64,000 nucleotides of DNA from Actinomucor elegans (Eukaryota > Mucoromycota > Mucoromycetes > Mucorales > Mucoraceae). The first letter of the stretch is position 1; each line of letters starts with the position of its first letter. Where the stretch lies: the NCBI GenBank assembly GCA_026027325.1, contig JAMSLZ010000008.1:1-64000 (forward strand), given 5' to 3'. Both the position numbers and the translations under genes were made by a program. This document shows, one piece after another, positions 8,939 to 18,104 of this stretch. The notes below the pieces were generated by a model. That model was not told the origin of the DNA, did no database searches, and saw nothing but the letters and a program-made list of their open reading frames with translations.

Positions 8939-11900
8939 TTACTTCCTGCTTCTTTTACTACGTCTAGTCTGTGATATGGGATGATTTAAATCAGTTACCT
9001 CACCAGTTCGCATTCTCTTATTATTCGACACATTATCAGATTTTTGATCAGTAATTGTGTTCTTAGTTGGTGATTTGGTATGAGTTTTCTTTTGGTAAGT
9101 GTCTTTCAACCTTTCCTTTGCTAATCGCTTTGACTGTCTAACCTTTTCCCAATACTTTTCGATAGTGACAGGAGACGAAAATGCATCAACTGAGATCCAG
9201 TCATTTTCTCGTTCACCATAGCCTACCCATTTTACAAGATATAACCTTTGGCCATTTTCATCTTTATGGTCTCGTATCTCCTCGACTTCAAACAGTTCTT
9301 CTTCTATAGCAGATTCGTCAATAGATACGACTTTGAGTTCTGAGGGTACATATTCACGATGTAATAGTTCATTCGACTCGTCCTTCAATACATAGGTGCC
9401 AGCACGTGTCTTTCGAACTACAGTATATGGCCCATCATATAGAGGCGATAACGATGTTGGTCGACCACCTTGTAATTTGACCATTACAGGAGTGTCTATT
9501 GGGATATCAATAATGCGATGCTTCTTGTTGAAATCCTCATTGTACTTTTCGACGATCTTACGTGTTCTCTCTTCAACAGCAGGAAATACAACGTCAGCCA
9601 TGTAATCAGCTCTCTTTACCAGTTCTTTTACTGATACAGGATTCTTTTTGCCCTTCATTTTAGGATCATGATTTGTGCTCAAGTCTACTTGTCTAGCAAA
9701 CATTAACGAAAATGGTGTACTAGCAGTGCGATCTCTTACTTTGATATTGCAGCATAATTGTACAAGTCCTAGCCTTTCGTCCCAGTTACTTGTATCATTA
9801 CCACAAAGTTTCCGCAGTGTGTTTTTCACCATCTGCACGGATCTCTCAGCAGCACCATTGGATTGAGGATAATAAGGTGTAGAGAATCGGTGCTGGATGC
9901 CCAAGGTATTGGTTAATGTATGCATCAATCCGTTCCTGAATTCCCTTCCGTTATCGCTACCAATGATGTCAGGTAATCCATAGTCAGCAAAGATATTAAT
10001 CAAAGCTTTAGCTACGGTATCACTTTGTTTGTTGGGTATAGGTCTAGTGATAATATATTTGGTGCAAATATCGACAAGTACTAGCCCATATATGTTACCA
10101 GCCTCAGTTACAGGAAGTGGTCCAAAGAGATCCATTGTTACATGACTGAATGGTTCGAATGCAACTATAGATTTTTGTGGATTGAAACCCTTCTTGGATA
10201 CATTGTGAAGTGCACATTCTTTGCAGCGTGAAAGGATATCTTTGCAGTCAGCGTAGATGGTATTCCAATGTAACCCCTGGTAAGTGTGGATGTGCTTTAC
10301 TACACTCTCAATACCGAAATGTCCAAGTGCATGTGCATCGTGGATGATTTGATCTCTCTCGTGGGCTGGAGGACAAGCATACTCTGTTCCTTTAGATTTG
10401 AAGTCTTTACTATTAAGCTTCACCGCGAGGATGTTCAAACGTTTATCTTTCGAGTAGATCTTCTTTTTATGAATAAATCTATCTTTGTCATTGTTAGATG
10501 AAGCTCTTCTTAGTAAGATGTATTTCTCTAATCGTTTAATATTGCGATCCTGCTCCCCCTCCAGCGTTTGATCTTCAATAATAGGAGGGTAAACGCGAGA
10601 TAGTGCATCAGGTAGTTTATTGGCAATGCCTTTTAAGTGAACTACATTCAGATTGAATTGTCCAATAACATCCATATAAGATTGTAATGTACTGTTCAAC
10701 GTGGTAGACGTGAACATGTAAGTAAGAGCCATATGATCAGTGAGCACCTCGATAGGTAATGGATGCCCCCATAGCAAAGGTCTAAATCTGATCAATCCGA
10801 ATACAATTGCAGCAGTTTCGCGTCTATTGGTGGACCAATTGCGCTCAGCCGAATTGAGAGACTTGCTAATGAAAGCAATGTGTACAGTTCTATTAAATTC
10901 ATCTCTTTGAGTGAGTGCACAAGCTATCCCATATACAGATGCGTCTGTCTCCAGATAAAATTTCTTGGATAGATCAGGCTGGTGAAGCACGGCATTAGAC
11001 ACAAGAATCTGTTTAATCCGATTGAATCGATCAGTATGTAAAGACGTCCATTTGGTTTGTACATCCTTATCATTACGTAGTTGATCTAAAGGTGCAGCTA
11101 CTTTACTAAGCATAGGACAGTAATCCCTTAAATGAGAAATCACACCCATAATACTTCGTACTTGTGCAGCGTTTTTAGGAATTGGCCATTTATCAATGTT
11201 TGAAAGTCGTCTGTGATCGATCTTTGTAATGCCAGGTCCAACAATAAAGCCCAATAAATATAATGCCGTTCGAAACCATGTGCATTTGTCGGGATTGATC
11301 TTTAAATTTACAGAAGTCAATCTTTCGAGCACTGTGTTTATCAATTTAATATGTTCTTCTATCGTTTCACTATAGAGTACACAATCATCTACATATGTTT
11401 CTACTCCTTCTAAGTCTCCCAAGAGGATGTTCATAACCCTGCAGTATTGGCTTGTAAGAAAGCTTAATCCGAAGGGCGCGTGGCACCATTTGTAGTTTAT
11501 ATGATTATAAGAGAATGATAATACTTCTCTACTAGCCTCATCAACAGCGAAAGAGTAATAAGCCTGTTTGAGATCAATTTTAGACATGATTTTTGCCTTT
11601 TTTGAGACTCTATCGAAGATCTCAGTAATTTTTGGTACAGCAAAATTTTCTTGTAAGTCTTCTGAAATAGATGCGTTGATTTTTCTCAAATCACAACAAA
11701 TGCGTAGCTTTGTGAGTTTGTCATTTTCATCCTTTTTAGGTACAGCTAATAATGGTGAATGAAATCTAGCGCTAGGCTTGGATTTTTCAACTATACCGTT
11801 GTCCAACCACTCTTTGAGTTGTTTCTCTATTTCTGCTTTCGCATGAACAGGTAATGGGTATTGTCTTACATAGCAATTAGCGCCACTTTTCATCGGAATC

Positions 11901-14050
11901 TTCACAATTGATTCAGGTATAGTGCATACCGCTTTAGGTTTTATAGTAGCATTTTTGTTAATTGAAGCCTGAATCATTTTCATATACTCTTTTCTTTGTT
12001 CAGTGTTTCCATATAGTGCATTGTCAGGGTCATAATGCTTGTCATTATCGAAGTTAACGTTTTCAAACTGTTTACTTTCTTTTGCAATGTCATTAGGCCA
12101 GTTAAAAGCAACGCCTCCAAGATAGATATTCATCTTTGGTAATATATCAGTACCTAAGAGTACGTCAAATTCAGTTTCCATAACGTCACTAAATTCTACG
12201 ACTTCAAAAGCATGTTTAAAGGATATATTATTTGTGTATGTAACAGTCATAGGTCGTGTTTTACCGATCCTTTTAGCTTTACTATTTTTGCCTTCGTTAT
12301 TGAGTGCTAAAAAATTTAGATAACCATTCACTTTGTTTATGTGTATATCAGAAAAGTCTTTATTCAATATCTTTTTATTAATACAAGCTACATCACTCCC
12401 GCTATCCACCTTGGCAACGAGTCTACGACCCTCTATATAAATGGGTGTCATTAGATTAAATGTACTTCTTGTATTATGTGATTTATCATCATCGAACTTA
12501 CAATCATAGTTGAGGTCTTCCATCGCCTCTTTGACCTTCTTATCTTCGTCTTCCTCCGAGACCAGAGTGTCAGCACGAATTGCAAGAACTGAGGGACCAG
12601 GATGGTTAGCCCTCATGGCTTGTCTGTATTCTTGGCAAGAATGCCCTCTGAACCAAGGCTTCTTGCAAAAACGGCAGGGATTGTTACCGTTTGCCCTTAA
12701 AGGTGCATTGTTATTCCCCAAAAATGTAAATGGTCTAGACCCAGATGGTGTCATAGATCCAGCACGACCAGAAGAAGAAGAGGACGAAGAAGCGTGCTTG
12801 GCAATGCTGAAACAGTTGCGTTCATCATGGTTGGATAGCTTACCACCATGGCGAGGGCAGTAGAAACGATCAATCGTGGACGCAGAAGTGGGACTGGTGG
12901 TACGTTTGTGATGATAAAAATCTTCAGCCTTACGTTTGCCTTTGTTGATGTTATGTGAGCCTTGAGGCGAGGCCATATCAGCGCCGAAACCACCCTTGGA
13001 TCTTGACAAACCATTTTCATTGGCTAATGAACCAGGGACTTGTTGGCCATACACATTGAGAGCAGCTGCAGCGATATCACTTACAATCCAAGTAGTAGAG
13101 TTCTTGCCATTAGAATGCAATACTGTATTAATTGCGGGTTGCCAAGCTTGGGGAAGTGCATACATAAAAGCATCAGCAATGGTATTGTCAAACTTGCTGT
13201 AGCCTGCTTCACTTGCAGCACGAGTAAATCTCAAGTTGAATGAGTTGATTGTTTCATTGGTGCGAATACGCATATTCATCACCAAACGCCTAGCATCCAG
13301 TTTGTCTTGAGCCCCACCAAAGGTATCCAAGAATACTTTTCGAGCCGTTTCCCAAGTATCTTGTACAAGCAAATCACCTTTCATCCATACGTCATAATCC
13401 ATAGCTAGAGTACCTTGAATGTACTGCTTCCAAGTGCGTTCAACATCATTGCCAGTTGAAATAAGAGTCTTTTCAAATGTGCGTAAAAAGTGTTCTACTG
13501 AGTTGTATACCGTTTCGCCTGGGTAGTAAACAGTATCACCAGTCAGTTGGAACTTGGGCAGATCTCTGGGAGCCAAACGCATGAGGATAGTAGTATCACC
13601 GTTATTAGTAGCAGGAGCTCTCTCCGTGGGCATGGCTTCGGATACAGCTTTGTGGATTTGAATTTTCCTGTTGGCGGTCACCATTACATCGATATGCTTA
13701 TTGTAGGTATCGATGCACTTGATCAGCCTTTCCATTTCACGGTCATACGCCTCGGGATCATTACCAAGAAGTTCAGCACCATCAGAGATGAGGAGACTAG
13801 CATATCTCTGAGAAGCTACAGTTCGGCGATCCATTAAAATATTGATAGCTAGATCACCAATGGGCCCCTTTTCCTCTTTATGATCCTCAGACATAGCCAT
13901 GACTGATTCAGTAGTCTTAGCCTGACTAAGTTCGGATACGTTACCAGTTTCAATACCTTCCATAGTTTCTTCAGCAGCACAAGTAGCAGTGGGAGTATTA
14001 GCCAGAAGGTCAGGTACAGTAACCGGAGTGGTAGAGTTGTTTTGAGACAT
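8939..14050 (-). CDS. Gag-Pol polyprotein of chromovirus element 1
   Basis: A single 1703-residue frame. Gag occupies about residues 1-480 and ends in a zinc-knuckle-like CRFCKKPWFRGHSC (about 457). The aspartic protease motif DSGS is near 547. Reverse transcriptase has YVDD near 885, and RNase H has TDAS near 1036. Integrase has an HHCC zinc-binding part, then catalytic D (TMDLFGPLP, about 1305), D (IGSDNGREF, about 1366) and E (about 1400). A GPY/F-type segment (GPYTVVRKTRAGTYVL) and a chromodomain (about 1590-1637, LYLVKWVGYGERENDW) follow. The C-terminus is basic. Gag and Pol are fused without a frameshift, so the Gag to Pol ratio must be set after translation. The chromodomain is expected to guide integration to heterochromatin. 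No break was seen. Confidence 0.93.
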   Translation of the reverse strand: MSQNNSTTPVTVPDLLANTPTATCAAEETMEGIETGNVSELSQAKTTESVMAMSEDHKEEKGPIGDLAINILMDRRTVASQRYASLLISDGAELLGNDPEAYDREMERLIKCIDTYNKHIDVMVTANRKIQIHKAVSEAMPTERAPATNNGDTTILMRLAPRDLPKFQLTGDTVYYPGETVYNSVEHFLRTFEKTLISTGNDVERTWKQYIQGTLAMDYDVWMKGDLLVQDTWETARKVFLDTFGGAQDKLDARRLVMNMRIRTNETINSFNLRFTRAASEAGYSKFDNTIADAFMYALPQAWQPAINTVLHSNGKNSTTWIVSDIAAAALNVYGQQVPGSLANENGLSRSKGGFGADMASPQGSHNINKGKRKAEDFYHHKRTTSPTSASTIDRFYCPRHGGKLSNHDERNCFSIAKHASSSSSSSGRAGSMTPSGSRPFTFLGNNNAPLRANGNNPCRFCKKPWFRGHSCQEYRQAMRANHPGPSVLAIRADTLVSEEDEDKKVKEAMEDLNYDCKFDDDKSHNTRSTFNLMTPIYIEGRRLVAKVDSGSDVACINKKILNKDFSDIHINKVNGYLNFLALNNEGKNSKAKRIGKTRPMTVTYTNNISFKHAFEVVEFSDVMETEFDVLLGTDILPKMNIYLGGVAFNWPNDIAKESKQFENVNFDNDKHYDPDNALYGNTEQRKEYMKMIQASINKNATIKPKAVCTIPESIVKIPMKSGANCYVRQYPLPVHAKAEIEKQLKEWLDNGIVEKSKPSARFHSPLLAVPKKDENDKLTKLRICCDLRKINASISEDLQENFAVPKITEIFDRVSKKAKIMSKIDLKQAYYSFAVDEASREVLSFSYNHINYKWCHAPFGLSFLTSQYCRVMNILLGDLEGVETYVDDCVLYSETIEEHIKLINTVLERLTSVNLKINPDKCTWFRTALYLLGFIVGPGITKIDHRRLSNIDKWPIPKNAAQVRSIMGVISHLRDYCPMLSKVAAPLDQLRNDKDVQTKWTSLHTDRFNRIKQILVSNAVLHQPDLSKKFYLETDASVYGIACALTQRDEFNRTVHIAFISKSLNSAERNWSTNRRETAAIVFGLIRFRPLLWGHPLPIEVLTDHMALTYMFTSTTLNSTLQSYMDVIGQFNLNVVHLKGIANKLPDALSRVYPPIIEDQTLEGEQDRNIKRLEKYILLRRASSNNDKDRFIHKKKIYSKDKRLNILAVKLNSKDFKSKGTEYACPPAHERDQIIHDAHALGHFGIESVVKHIHTYQGLHWNTIYADCKDILSRCKECALHNVSKKGFNPQKSIVAFEPFSHVTMDLFGPLPVTEAGNIYGLVLVDICTKYIITRPIPNKQSDTVAKALINIFADYGLPDIIGSDNGREFRNGLMHTLTNTLGIQHRFSTPYYPQSNGAAERSVQMVKNTLRKLCGNDTSNWDERLGLVQLCCNIKVRDRTASTPFSLMFARQVDLSTNHDPKMKGKKNPVSVKELVKRADYMADVVFPAVEERTRKIVEKYNEDFNKKHRIIDIPIDTPVMVKLQGGRPTSLSPLYDGPYTVVRKTRAGTYVLKDESNELLHREYVPSELKVVSIDESAIEEELFEVEEIRDHKDENGQRLYLVKWVGYGERENDWISVDAFSSPVTIEKYWEKVRQSKRLAKERLKDTYQKKTHTKSPTKNTITDQKSDNVSNNKRMRTGEVTDLNHPISQTRRSKRSRK

Positions 14051-14073
14051 AGTGTAGTTGTTAAGTTTAATCG

Positions 14074-14080
14074 AAAAAAA
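14074..14080 (-). promoter_or_regulatory. T7 tract at the primer-binding position of element 1
   Basis: In the element's sense the 5' LTR end ACCGCA is followed directly by seven T and then CGATTAAAC. A tRNA primer site would start with TGG (complement of CCA), and none is present. The same T7-T8 tract follows the 5' LTRs of elements 2, 3 and 4. Confidence 0.5.
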
Positions 14081-14382
14081 TGCGGTAAAATTAAAATATA
14101 AAAGCAGGTAGTAAGTCGATTATAACTTGGTTATAGTTTATTCAACTTAAATGTGATTAGTTCTTTCTAACTAGTTTTTCTAGCTTGTATTTATACTCGT
14201 TGAATTGTGACTGAAGGTTATTTACTTGTGTTCATATAAGAAGTATAAGAAGGACGTATCTCTGTTTAAGGACTGTATCGCTGTATAAGGTAATCAATGA
14301 TGCTTTAGTATGTATGTGCTACAGCTAGGGCGCACAGGCCTCTAGTCTGTCTGTACTTCAATTATGTGGCTATTTCACCACA
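14081..14382 (-). repeat. LTR1, 5' LTR of element 1
   Basis: 302 bp, identical by eye to 8375-8676. It is expected to hold the promoter. A TATAAATA-like box (in the element's sense GAGTATAAATACAAG) lies in its centre. Confidence 0.92.
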
Positions 14383-14526
14383 AGAAGTATAAGAAGGACG
14401 TATCTCTGTTTAAGGACTGTATCGCTGTATAAGGTAATCAATGATGCTTTAGTATGTATGTGCTACAGCTAGGGCGCACAGGCCTCTAGTCTGTCTGTAC
14501 TTCAATTATGTGGCTATTTCACCACA
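14383..14526 (-). repeat. Older LTR1 solo LTR, right fragment
   Basis: Begins AGAAGTATAAG (duplicated target of element 1) and ends TTCACCACA. It completes the LTR started at 8212-8374. Confidence 0.9.
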
Positions 14527-15053
14527 GTTTGTACAAGGTGGTTACTGAGATATATTTGTTAATGGAGTACATTATGATGATGATTATGTTTTAAGACGGA
14601 ACTTATTATGTGCGAGATCTTAGTTCAGCACAGAACCTGTAAAATATCCAAAGCTTACTTTTGGTAGCACCACGACTTAGAAGCAAGAATGACACTACAA
14701 AAGGCGCTGATAGTAGCAGTTAGGAAACAGGCAGAAGAAACTCCTTCCCTGAAGATAACATAGATGAGGTTACCAAACAATCAACTATAACTACACACTT
14801 ACTTATAATGGAATACATTTATGAAAGCATTACCACATTGCTGCTAAGAAACGTTGTCCTGGCACCACATATCTCACACGGTAAGCTTACTTAGGTACGC
14901 TGAAGAACTCGAAAGTAAAAACATTGAGTGAAAAAAAAAAAAAAAGGTTTGAGTGTTTTACATAAATTTAAAATAGGAATAGACAGGGAACTACGAATGA
15001 TAACAACACAAAATATTATTGGCATATAATATTGATTCCAGATTGTTGTATTC
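14527..15053. repeat. Spacer with second copy of a diverged dispersed repeat
   Basis: About 14640-14890 resembles the reverse strand of 2491-2770. No intact reading frame was found and no gene is called. An A14 run lies at about 14932-14945. Confidence 0.4.
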
Positions 15054-15353
15054 CACCTACTATCTTGCATCGACATAATAGTAAGGAATCAACTGTTCAT
15101 TTATGTCATACACGGACTCTACCTGATAACCCAATCAGATTAACGAGGCCTGCATAAATACAAGCGATGTGTCATCCTTAGAACTATTAGCCAATAATCA
15201 TTACAAGAAACACGCAGCATCATACTATCGAGTAGTATCAAAAGTGTATCTCAAGATAAGACCTGAATATCGAATAACGCGTGGGTTATACAATTACAAC
15301 AATGCGTGGTTGAAAGGCTTATTAGTGGCTGCTGGGATTGAACTCCGTTGTAC
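15054..15353 (-). repeat. LTR4 LTR, left piece broken by the CACTA element
   Basis: Begins TGTTGTATTCCACC and follows the reverse orientation of LTR4 until CCGTTGTAC, where the CACTA terminus begins. The missing continuation (TACGGCCATGCG...) is at 43603-43725. The shared TAC (15351-15353 and 43603-43605) is the 3-bp duplication. Confidence 0.85.
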
Positions 15354-15632
15354 CACTATGGGAAAAAAAAGTGAAATAAAGTGAATTCATGGCAAAATCA
15401 AGTGAATTTCAAGTGAATTAGTGCTTTCACCTGAATTTAAAGTGAAATAAAGTGAATTTCATGGCAACTTGGAAACCAGGTTAATGCACCTTAACTTTTA
15501 TTTCCATTATTTTTCCATGAATTTCCATGTTTCCCAATTGGAGTGAATATGGAGCTAGTTCGAGTAAATTGTATGTTAAACTAAACAGTGAAGCAGAACT
15601 CTGGTTTCAACGAATATAAGACAGCATTGATA
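15354..15632 (+). mobile_element. CACTA-type transposon, left end and subterminal repeats
   Basis: The end reads CACTATGGGAAAAA, and its inverted match is the end at 43602 (14 bp identical). The next 200 bp carry many AGTGAATT and AGTGAAAT words in both orientations. Subterminal motif arrays, a CACTA first pentamer and a 3-bp duplication are the defining marks of CACTA/EnSpm elements. The Tnp2-like transposase remnant at 18105-20402 fits the same element. The body is now filled with later insertions up to 43602. Confidence 0.8.
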
Positions 15633-16033
15633 GAGCAACGTTAAAAATAAAAAAAAATAAAAATTAGTTTTTAAATTAAATAGTGTTTTTTGTAATTATA
15701 TTTTTTTTGTTTAACACTTTTTTATTGTAATTTTTGAAAGTTTGGTAATTAACGTAAAAATAAGAAATTGCAATAATTATGCAAAACTTATAAAGATTAA
15801 ACTTTTATATTACTTTTCAATACAATTAAACTTTTTTTTTTCATAATATTTCACACCAGATCGAAACCCTGTTGTGCGACAATTTTTTTCTTTTAAAATT
15901 GATTAAAAAGCACGTCGTAAGTTTTTTAGCAACTTACAACTTGATAAATAAAGAAAACTATATAATTTTAATTTAATAATATAAAAATAATTATAATATA
16001 TATATTAATTATTAATGGTATGTAATGTAGCTC
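15633..16033 (+). repeat. Terminal repeat A of the AT-rich composite
   Basis: 401 bp, GAGCAACGTTA to TGTAATGTAGCTC. The ends form an imperfect 11-bp inverted repeat (GAGCWACRTTA). It is identical to repeat B apart from about one base in a T run, so the two copies share a recent origin. Confidence 0.9.
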
Positions 16034-16217
16034 TTATATAAAAATTGCTCTTTGTTTTTGATTCATAGTATCAATTTTTATTTTATTTTTTGCCAAATGT
16101 TTGAATGTTTAATATTAAAATAATTATAATTATAATCATTTCTGTAACATTAATTCAAACTCAATTACTTTTTTCTAAAAAATTGAATTATTATATAAAT
16201 AAAAATAAGAACATCTT

Positions 16218-17669
16218 ATGACAATTGAAATAGAGGAACTATTAGAAAATGAATATGAAGAGATTAAAACAAATTATTGGAAATTTTTAGATAATACATA
16301 TAAATCTAATATTGAAAAACAATATCATAGAAGTAAAATAGGAAATTTTATTAACATTCAAAATATAAAAAAAGAATTATATGAACTATTAGGTGCAATT
16401 CCTATATTTGTATTTTTAACAGAAATTTGTAGTAAAATTAAAATGCCATCACCAGTATATAATGTAGAAAAAGGAATTTTGATTTTAAAATTATTAGTAG
16501 ATGGTTGTTCCATTAATGATATGAAAATTTATGATGAGAATGATTCTTTTTATAGAATTTATAAATCTGTTTTTATTGATAATATAGATTTTTTAGAAAA
16601 TTGGGTTAATAATACGATGTTTTATTGTTTTAGCAACAGCATTACTAGATTATTATATAGTAAATTATACAATCCTAAAAATTTTGAACATTGTACATTA
16701 CTTTTAGATGGAAGACATAATAGAATAGTAATTGAAGATATTGATTTAAATAAAAAAGATTTATATTCTTATAAATTAAAGAAAAATGCATTAAACACCC
16801 AATTTATTATAGATTCAGCAGGATATATCATCTATGTTTCAGAATCATTACCATGTAAATTTAATAATGACGATAATATGTTTATTAATAATATAAATTT
16901 AATGAAATTTTTTAAACTGACAGATTGTTTATGCTATGATGGATTATATGAAAATGTATTAGATGAAATTTTAAAAAAATATAATAATGTAGGATTACAT
17001 ATTACAGAAAATAACTTTTGTTTTCCAATAAAAAAAGAAAAAAATATTGATTTAGATGTTGATGAATTAAATTTTAATAAACAATTAGGATCATATAGAA
17101 GTACCATTGAAACTTTTTTTGCAAAATTTTCAAATATATTCAAAAGATTTAGCTACAAAGCCAATGCAAGAATTACAAAAGAAAAAACATATAACATTCA
17201 GATTAAATTAGCATTAGTTTTATTTAATATCAAAAACTTTGTAGAAAAAAATAATATAGAAGAAAAATCTTATTATAAACTATGGATGGAAAAAGATTTT
17301 GATTTTTTTGATACTATTAAGGATTTTAATATCGAAACTAAATCAATAAAGGCGGTATATAAAAAAGAAAATATAATGAATATGAAAAGTTTACAGGATG
17401 ATCTTCTAAATAAACTTTTATCTGATAATAATTTTAAAATCAGCTTAACTAAAAATAAAATGCAAATTGATAATGATGATAATAATACTAGTACTGATAA
17501 AAATGTATATGAGATACAATATATAATACAACATAGAAAAATAAATAATGAATATGAATATGAGGTAAAATGGAGAAATTATAAAAAACAAGTAAACAGT
17601 TGGATTAAAGAAAGTGACTTTCAAACAAAAGATATTCTAAAGAATTATTGGGATTCTATCAATGTCTAA
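16218..17669 (+). CDS. AT-rich DDE transposase with chromodomain
   Basis: 483 codons, intact, with extreme A/T use (AAA, AAT, TTA and ATA codons dominate). It aligns end to end with the GC-balanced transposase at 5578-6987. The shared blocks are an N-terminal YHRS, then LLLDGRHNR (D164), CYDGLYENV (D241) and RSTIETFFAKFSNIFKRF (E298), and a C-terminal chromodomain at about 431-478 (EYEVKWRNYKKQVNSW). The stop codon TAA ends one base before repeat B begins, so termination and polyadenylation signals must lie inside the repeat. The start codon is 184 bp inside repeat A. Intactness despite the base composition argues against RIP-like decay. It is either a lineage with strong mutation bias or a transfer from an AT-rich genome. 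Confidence 0.85.
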   Translation: MTIEIEELLENEYEEIKTNYWKFLDNTYKSNIEKQYHRSKIGNFINIQNIKKELYELLGAIPIFVFLTEICSKIKMPSPVYNVEKGILILKLLVDGCSINDMKIYDENDSFYRIYKSVFIDNIDFLENWVNNTMFYCFSNSITRLLYSKLYNPKNFEHCTLLLDGRHNRIVIEDIDLNKKDLYSYKLKKNALNTQFIIDSAGYIIYVSESLPCKFNNDDNMFINNINLMKFFKLTDCLCYDGLYENVLDEILKKYNNVGLHITENNFCFPIKKEKNIDLDVDELNFNKQLGSYRSTIETFFAKFSNIFKRFSYKANARITKEKTYNIQIKLALVLFNIKNFVEKNNIEEKSYYKLWMEKDFDFFDTIKDFNIETKSIKAVYKKENIMNMKSLQDDLLNKLLSDNNFKISLTKNKMQIDNDDNNTSTDKNVYEIQYIIQHRKINNEYEYEVKWRNYKKQVNSWIKESDFQTKDILKNYWDSINV

Positions 17670-18071
17670 GAGCAACGTTAAAAATAAAAAAAAATAAAAA
17701 TTAGTTTTTAAATTAAATAGTGTTTTTTGTAATTATATTTTTTTTTGTTTAACACTTTTTTATTGTAATTTTTGAAAGTTTGGTAATTAACGTAAAAATA
17801 AGAAATTGCAATAATTATGCAAAACTTATAAAGATTAAACTTTTATATTACTTTTCAATACAATTAAACTTTTTTTTTTCATAATATTTCACACCAGATC
17901 GAAACCCTGTTGTGCGACAATTTTTTTCTTTTAAAATTGATTAAAAAGCACGTCGTAAGTTTTTTAGCAACTTACAACTTGATAAATAAAGAAAACTATA
18001 TAATTTTAATTTAATAATATAAAAATAATTATAATATATATATTAATTATTAATGGTATGTAATGTAGCTC
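17670..18071 (+). repeat. Terminal repeat B of the AT-rich composite
   Basis: 402 bp, same orientation as repeat A. It starts immediately after the transposase stop codon and ends GTAGCTC followed by ATA. Confidence 0.9.
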
Positions 18072-18104
18072 ATAGTATAGAATAAATTTATATATGTACT
18101 TGGT

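Larger units (their letters stand above)
8375..14382 (-). mobile_element. Intact Ty3/Gypsy chromovirus element 1 (LTR1 family, TSD AGAAG)
   Basis: A complete 6.0-kb LTR retrotransposon: 302-bp LTRs at 8375-8676 and 14081-14382 that read identically, one uninterrupted Gag-Pol frame, a polypurine tract and a 5-bp duplication AGAAG (8370-8374 and 14383-14387). It inserted into an older LTR of its own family. Identical LTRs and an open frame indicate very recent insertion and probable competence. Confidence 0.93.
15633..18071 (+). mobile_element. AT-rich chromodomain DNA transposon, composite (TSD ATA)
   Basis: Two direct repeats of about 401 bp (15633-16033 and 17670-18071) flank one transposase gene. 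ATA immediately precedes 15633 and immediately follows 18071, whereas the inner flanks of the two repeats do not match each other. The 2.4-kb unit therefore inserted as one piece with a 3-bp duplication. It lies just downstream of the Tnp2-like gene inside the CACTA element. Confidence 0.88.

Noticed and set aside
12510..13020. Antisense open frames over the Gag-Pol genes of elements 1, 3 and 4.
   Set aside because: They are shadows of the long sense frames, with low-complexity Leu or Ser/Arg composition.
15633..18071. Interpreting the AT-rich unit as an LTR retrotransposon because of its direct repeats.
   Set aside because: It has no reverse transcriptase or Gag, a DDE transposase is present, the duplication is 3 bp rather than 4-6, and the repeat ends are GAGC/GCTC rather than TG/CA.
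15633..18071. Two independent MITE insertions flanking the transposase by chance.
   Set aside because: The outer flanks share ATA while the inner flanks of each repeat do not match, and the GC-balanced lineage shows the same paired layout with its own outer TSD.
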